Positions 60,909 to 64,000 of a stretch of DNA of 64,000 nt are shown here, piece by piece. Origin of the DNA: Acidobacteriota bacterium (GTDB lineage: Bacteria > Acidobacteriota > Terriglobia > Terriglobales > Acidobacteriaceae); contig JAFDVW010000007.1 in NCBI GenBank assembly GCA_018268755.1, forward strand, positions 124,001 through 188,000. Reading direction: 5' to 3'. The notes beneath the pieces are model-generated. The model was not told where the DNA came from. It did not search any database and worked only from the letters and a program-made list of their open reading frames with translations. A program made the translations under genes and the position numbers. Position 1 is the first letter of the stretch. Every line of letters starts with the position of its first letter.

Positions 60909-63900
60909 ATGGCAAAATTCTTCATCAACCGTCCGATTGTGGCCATGGTCATTTCCATCCTCATGGTCATTGTGGGGGGCGTGGCCATCCTCTCCTTGCC
61001 CAGCGCGCAGTTTCCCAACATCGTTCCACCGGAAATTGTGGTGAACGCGGTCTACCCCGGCGCCGATGCTCAGACTATTGAGCAGTCGGTGGCAACCCCA
61101 ATTGAGCAGCAGATGAGCGGCGTGGACAACATGAATTACATGTACTCCACGAACGCCAACAATGGACAGATGAAGCTGACGGTGAACTTTGATGTGAAGA
61201 GCGACCCCAACACCGACCAGATTCTCGCCCAAATGCGCTCCTCGCAGGCCAACTCGCAATTGCCCATCGACGTGACCCAGGCGGGAGTGACGGTGCAGAA
61301 GTCGACCTCATCGCCGCTGTTGATGCTGTCGCTATTTTCTCCGAAGGGCACCTACGACAGTATTTTTCTCGCCAACTATGCCTATATCAATCTGGTCGAC
61401 CAGATCAGCCGCCAGCCCGGCGTCGCCAGTGTGACGGTATTTGGGGCAGGCCAGTATGCCATGCGAGTGTGGGTGCGGCCTGATCAACTGGCCAAACTGG
61501 GCGTTACCGTGCCGGAAATTGTTACCGCCATCCAGGTCCAGAACACAGTCACCCCGGCCGGTCAAATCGGGGGAGAGCCCGCGCCTCAGGGGCAGCAGTT
61601 CACCTATGCGGTGCGCACCAAAGGGCGACTAAGTTCGCCAGAAGAGTTCGGCGAAATCATTGTGCGCTCCGCGCCGGGCGGCGCCATCCTTCGCCTCAAG
61701 GATGTGGCCCGCATTGAGCTGGGTTCGCAGCTCTATAACATCACCAGCCGCTACAACGGAAAGCCCGCAGCCACCATCGCGGTTTATCAGTTGCCCGGCT
61801 CCAATGCTCTCGAGGCCGCGAACCATGTGAAAGCGCTGATGGCGCAGCTGCAGCAGAATTTCCCCGCCGACCTCGAGTACAGCGTCTCCCTCGATACCAC
61901 CCAGGCGGTGACCGAGGGCATCCACGAAATCGTCAAGACGCTCTTTGAAGCCCTCCTTCTGGTAATCATCGTTGTCTATCTTTTCCTGCAGGGATGGCGC
62001 GCTACGCTCATCCCGCTGATGGCGGTCCCGGTCTCGCTGATCGGCACTTTCGTGGTCTTTCCCCTGCTTGGCTTCTCGATCAATACCCTGTCCTTGTTCG
62101 GGCTGGTGCTGGCCATCGGACTGGTGGTGGACGACGCCATCGTGGTGGTAGAAGCAGTGGAGCACCACATTGAATTGGGGCTCTCCCCGAAAGAAGCCAC
62201 GTTGAAGGCCATGGAAGAGGTCTCCGGACCGGTGGTCGCCATTGCCCTGATCCTGGCGGCGGTGTTCGTACCCACGGCCTTCATCCCCGGCATTACCGGG
62301 CGTTTGTATCAACAATTTGCCGTGACCATCGCGATTTCGGTCTTGTTCTCGGCCTTCAATGCGCTCACCCTCAGCCCGGCGCTCTCCGCCTTGCTGCTGC
62401 GGCCGAAAAAAGAAGACCGCGGCCTACTCGGCAAATTCTTCGCCTGGTTCAATCGCGTCTTTGGCCGGGCGACCGACCATTACGTCACCACCAGTTCTCT
62501 GCTGATTCGCAAATCGGCCTTTAGCATGGTGTTGCTGGCCCTGGTGGCGGGAGCGGCCCTGTTTATCGGCGGCCGGGTTCCCTCTTCTTTTCTGCCCCAG
62601 GAAGACCAAGGTTACTTGTTCGCTGGCATCCAACTGCCGGATGCGGCGTCCTTGCAGCGCACCGAAGAAGCTACCCGCAAAGTGGAAACTATCGTGGGCC
62701 AGATTCCCGGAGTCAGCGGCATCACCACCATCAACGGCTTCAGCCTGTTGAGCGGTGTTTCCAACACATACAGCGCGTTCTTCTTTGTGACCCTGAAACC
62801 CTGGTCGCAGCGGGAAGCGGCCGACGAGCATGCTGACATCATCCTGAAAAGGATCAACGCGGCGATGTATTCCGTGCGCGAGGGCTTTGCCTTTGCCTTT
62901 CCCCCGCCTGCCATCCCCGGCATCGGCGCTTCCGGCGGATTTACCTTCATTCTGGAAGACCGCGCCGGCAAGGACCTTAACTTCCTTTCGCAGAATGTCA
63001 AGGTCTTCATGGAGGCGCTGCGCAAGCGCCCGGAACTGGCCGGCCTCAATACCACTTATCTGCCCACCGTCCCGCAGGTATTTGTGGATGTGGACCGCGC
63101 TAAAGTCCTGCAGGAGAATGCCCGGCTCAGCGATGTCTACCAGACCATGCAAGTATTCATGGGCGGTGCGCTGGTGAATTACTTTAACCAATTCGGCCGG
63201 CAGTGGCAGGTACGGGTGCAGGCGGAAGGCGACTACCGTACGCGCGTGGAAGATCTGGGACAGTTCTATGTAACCAATGCCAGCGGCGGGTGGGTCCCCC
63301 TCAGCACCGTTACCCAATCCCGCTCCCAGGCCGGCCCCGAGTTCACCATGCGTTACAACCAGTACCGCGCCGCGCAGATCAATGGCAGCGCTGCTCCCGG
63401 ATACAGTTCCGCCCAAGCCACCAAAGCGCTGGAGGAAGTTTTCCACCAGACCATGTCACCGGAGATGGGATTCGACTATCTCGGCATGTCGTATCAGGAG
63501 CAAAGGGCCGCCCAAGGCGTCTCTCCGGCAGCGGTATTCGGGCTTTCCGGGTTGTTCGTCTTCCTCATTCTGGCGGCGCAATATGAGAGTTGGTCGCTGC
63601 CCTTCAGCGTACTACTGGGCGTGCCCATCGCCATGTTCGGCGCCTTTGCCACCCTATGGGTGCGCAACATGGAGAACAATATCTATGCGCAGATCGGCCT
63701 GGTCATGCTCATTGGCATGGCGGCCAAGAACGCCATCCTGATCGTGGAGTTCGCCAGGGCCAACTACGAAAACGGCATCCCCCTGGTGGAGGCCGCTCTC
63801 GAGGCCGCGCGTTTGCGCTTGCGCCCCATCCTGATGACCGCCTTCGCTTTCATCCTGGGCATGCTGCCGCTATGGGCGGCCAGCGGCGCCGGGGCGGCCT

Positions 63901-64000
63901 CGCGGCAGGTGCTGGGGACCGTGGTCATCGGAGGCATGCTGGCAGCCACGCTGATCGCCGTCTTTATCATTCCCGTGACCTTCGTGGTGGTGGAACGATT
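60909..64000 (+). CDS. RND efflux pump, AcrB-like (runs off the right edge)
   Basis: Inner-membrane proton-driven pump (HAE1 type); about 1030 codons are visible with no stop, so only the very end is missing. It begins MAKFFINRPIVAMVISILM, continues with porter-domain pieces such as PSAQFPNIVPPEIVVNAVYP, and carries the proton-relay aspartate pair in GLVLAIGLVVDDAIVVVEAV. The second half repeats the fold, with GLVMLIGMAAKNAILIVEFA and the relay lysine in AAKNA. Family members export hydrophobic drugs and toxins. Start ATG 60909 is 2 bases after the adaptor stop. Confidence 0.96.
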   Translation, partial: MAKFFINRPIVAMVISILMVIVGGVAILSLPSAQFPNIVPPEIVVNAVYPGADAQTIEQSVATPIEQQMSGVDNMNYMYSTNANNGQMKLTVNFDVKSDPNTDQILAQMRSSQANSQLPIDVTQAGVTVQKSTSSPLLMLSLFSPKGTYDSIFLANYAYINLVDQISRQPGVASVTVFGAGQYAMRVWVRPDQLAKLGVTVPEIVTAIQVQNTVTPAGQIGGEPAPQGQQFTYAVRTKGRLSSPEEFGEIIVRSAPGGAILRLKDVARIELGSQLYNITSRYNGKPAATIAVYQLPGSNALEAANHVKALMAQLQQNFPADLEYSVSLDTTQAVTEGIHEIVKTLFEALLLVIIVVYLFLQGWRATLIPLMAVPVSLIGTFVVFPLLGFSINTLSLFGLVLAIGLVVDDAIVVVEAVEHHIELGLSPKEATLKAMEEVSGPVVAIALILAAVFVPTAFIPGITGRLYQQFAVTIAISVLFSAFNALTLSPALSALLLRPKKEDRGLLGKFFAWFNRVFGRATDHYVTTSSLLIRKSAFSMVLLALVAGAALFIGGRVPSSFLPQEDQGYLFAGIQLPDAASLQRTEEATRKVETIVGQIPGVSGITTINGFSLLSGVSNTYSAFFFVTLKPWSQREAADEHADIILKRINAAMYSVREGFAFAFPPPAIPGIGASGGFTFILEDRAGKDLNFLSQNVKVFMEALRKRPELAGLNTTYLPTVPQVFVDVDRAKVLQENARLSDVYQTMQVFMGGALVNYFNQFGRQWQVRVQAEGDYRTRVEDLGQFYVTNASGGWVPLSTVTQSRSQAGPEFTMRYNQYRAAQINGSAAPGYSSAQATKALEEVFHQTMSPEMGFDYLGMSYQEQRAAQGVSPAAVFGLSGLFVFLILAAQYESWSLPFSVLLGVPIAMFGAFATLWVRNMENNIYAQIGLVMLIGMAAKNAILIVEFARANYENGIPLVEAALEAARLRLRPILMTAFAFILGMLPLWAASGAGAASRQVLGTVVIGGMLAATLIAVFIIPVTFVVVER

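Overview
The window looks like a chromosomal segment of a high-GC member of the Acidobacteriota (Terriglobia-like). The pointers are Oar-type TonB receptors with an N-terminal carboxypeptidase-regulatory domain, a TPR-tailed Ser/Thr kinase, a HAF-repeat secreted protein, propeller sensor kinases, and short intergenic palindromes scattered between housekeeping genes. No phage, IS element or CRISPR was seen. The taxonomic call is inferred from gene style, not from a marker gene.

Layout. 1-9.7 kb (minus strand): the 5' part of an Oar-like receptor, a NarL-type response regulator overlapping its OB-fold-containing histidine kinase, a Ser/Thr kinase, and an MsbA-like ABC exporter. 9.9-19.6 kb: housekeeping genes, namely a small conserved protein coupled to pgsA, cysS, a lipoprotein, gatA and gatC behind a DciA-like gene, a CCA-type nucleotidyltransferase, tsaD, a single-domain response regulator and a small zinc-ribbon protein. 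19.8-26.2 kb: a complete ISC iron-sulfur operon (iscR-iscS-iscU-iscA-hscB-hscA-fdx-iscX). It has a readable promoter, an IscR-type operator and a bidirectional terminator. 26.2-36.8 kb: galT, a YraN-like gene, a class III aminotransferase, an SDR, a nucleotidyltransferase-fold protein, a PilZ-like protein, a membrane protein with HD-GYP, GAF, GGDEF and PilZ domains, tRNA-Ile(CAU), and a HAF-repeat protein.

37.1-53.8 kb is the most distinctive part: a carbohydrate-use locus around a GntR/FCD regulator. It holds an SMP-30 lactonase, an RraA-like aldolase, a secreted GH38-like glycosidase with an N-terminal beta-sandwich, an Oar-like receptor, an enolase-superfamily dehydratase, an SDR, an EamA exporter or importer, two Tat-exported enzymes (a TIM-barrel epimerase and a Gfo/Idh/MocA oxidoreductase), and a third Tat-type TIM-barrel gene broken by an in-frame stop. 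Four promoters here share an AT-rich ATATAT-type element, suggesting one regulon. The enzyme set fits a non-phosphorylative sugar route (dehydrogenase, lactonase, dehydratase, aldolase) fed by extracytoplasmic cleavage and oxidation. The substrate is unknown.

54-64 kb: a propeller-type sensor kinase overlapping its NarL-type regulator, a DoxX-like protein, two small exported proteins, and an RND efflux pair (lipoprotein adaptor plus an AcrB-like pump that runs off the window).
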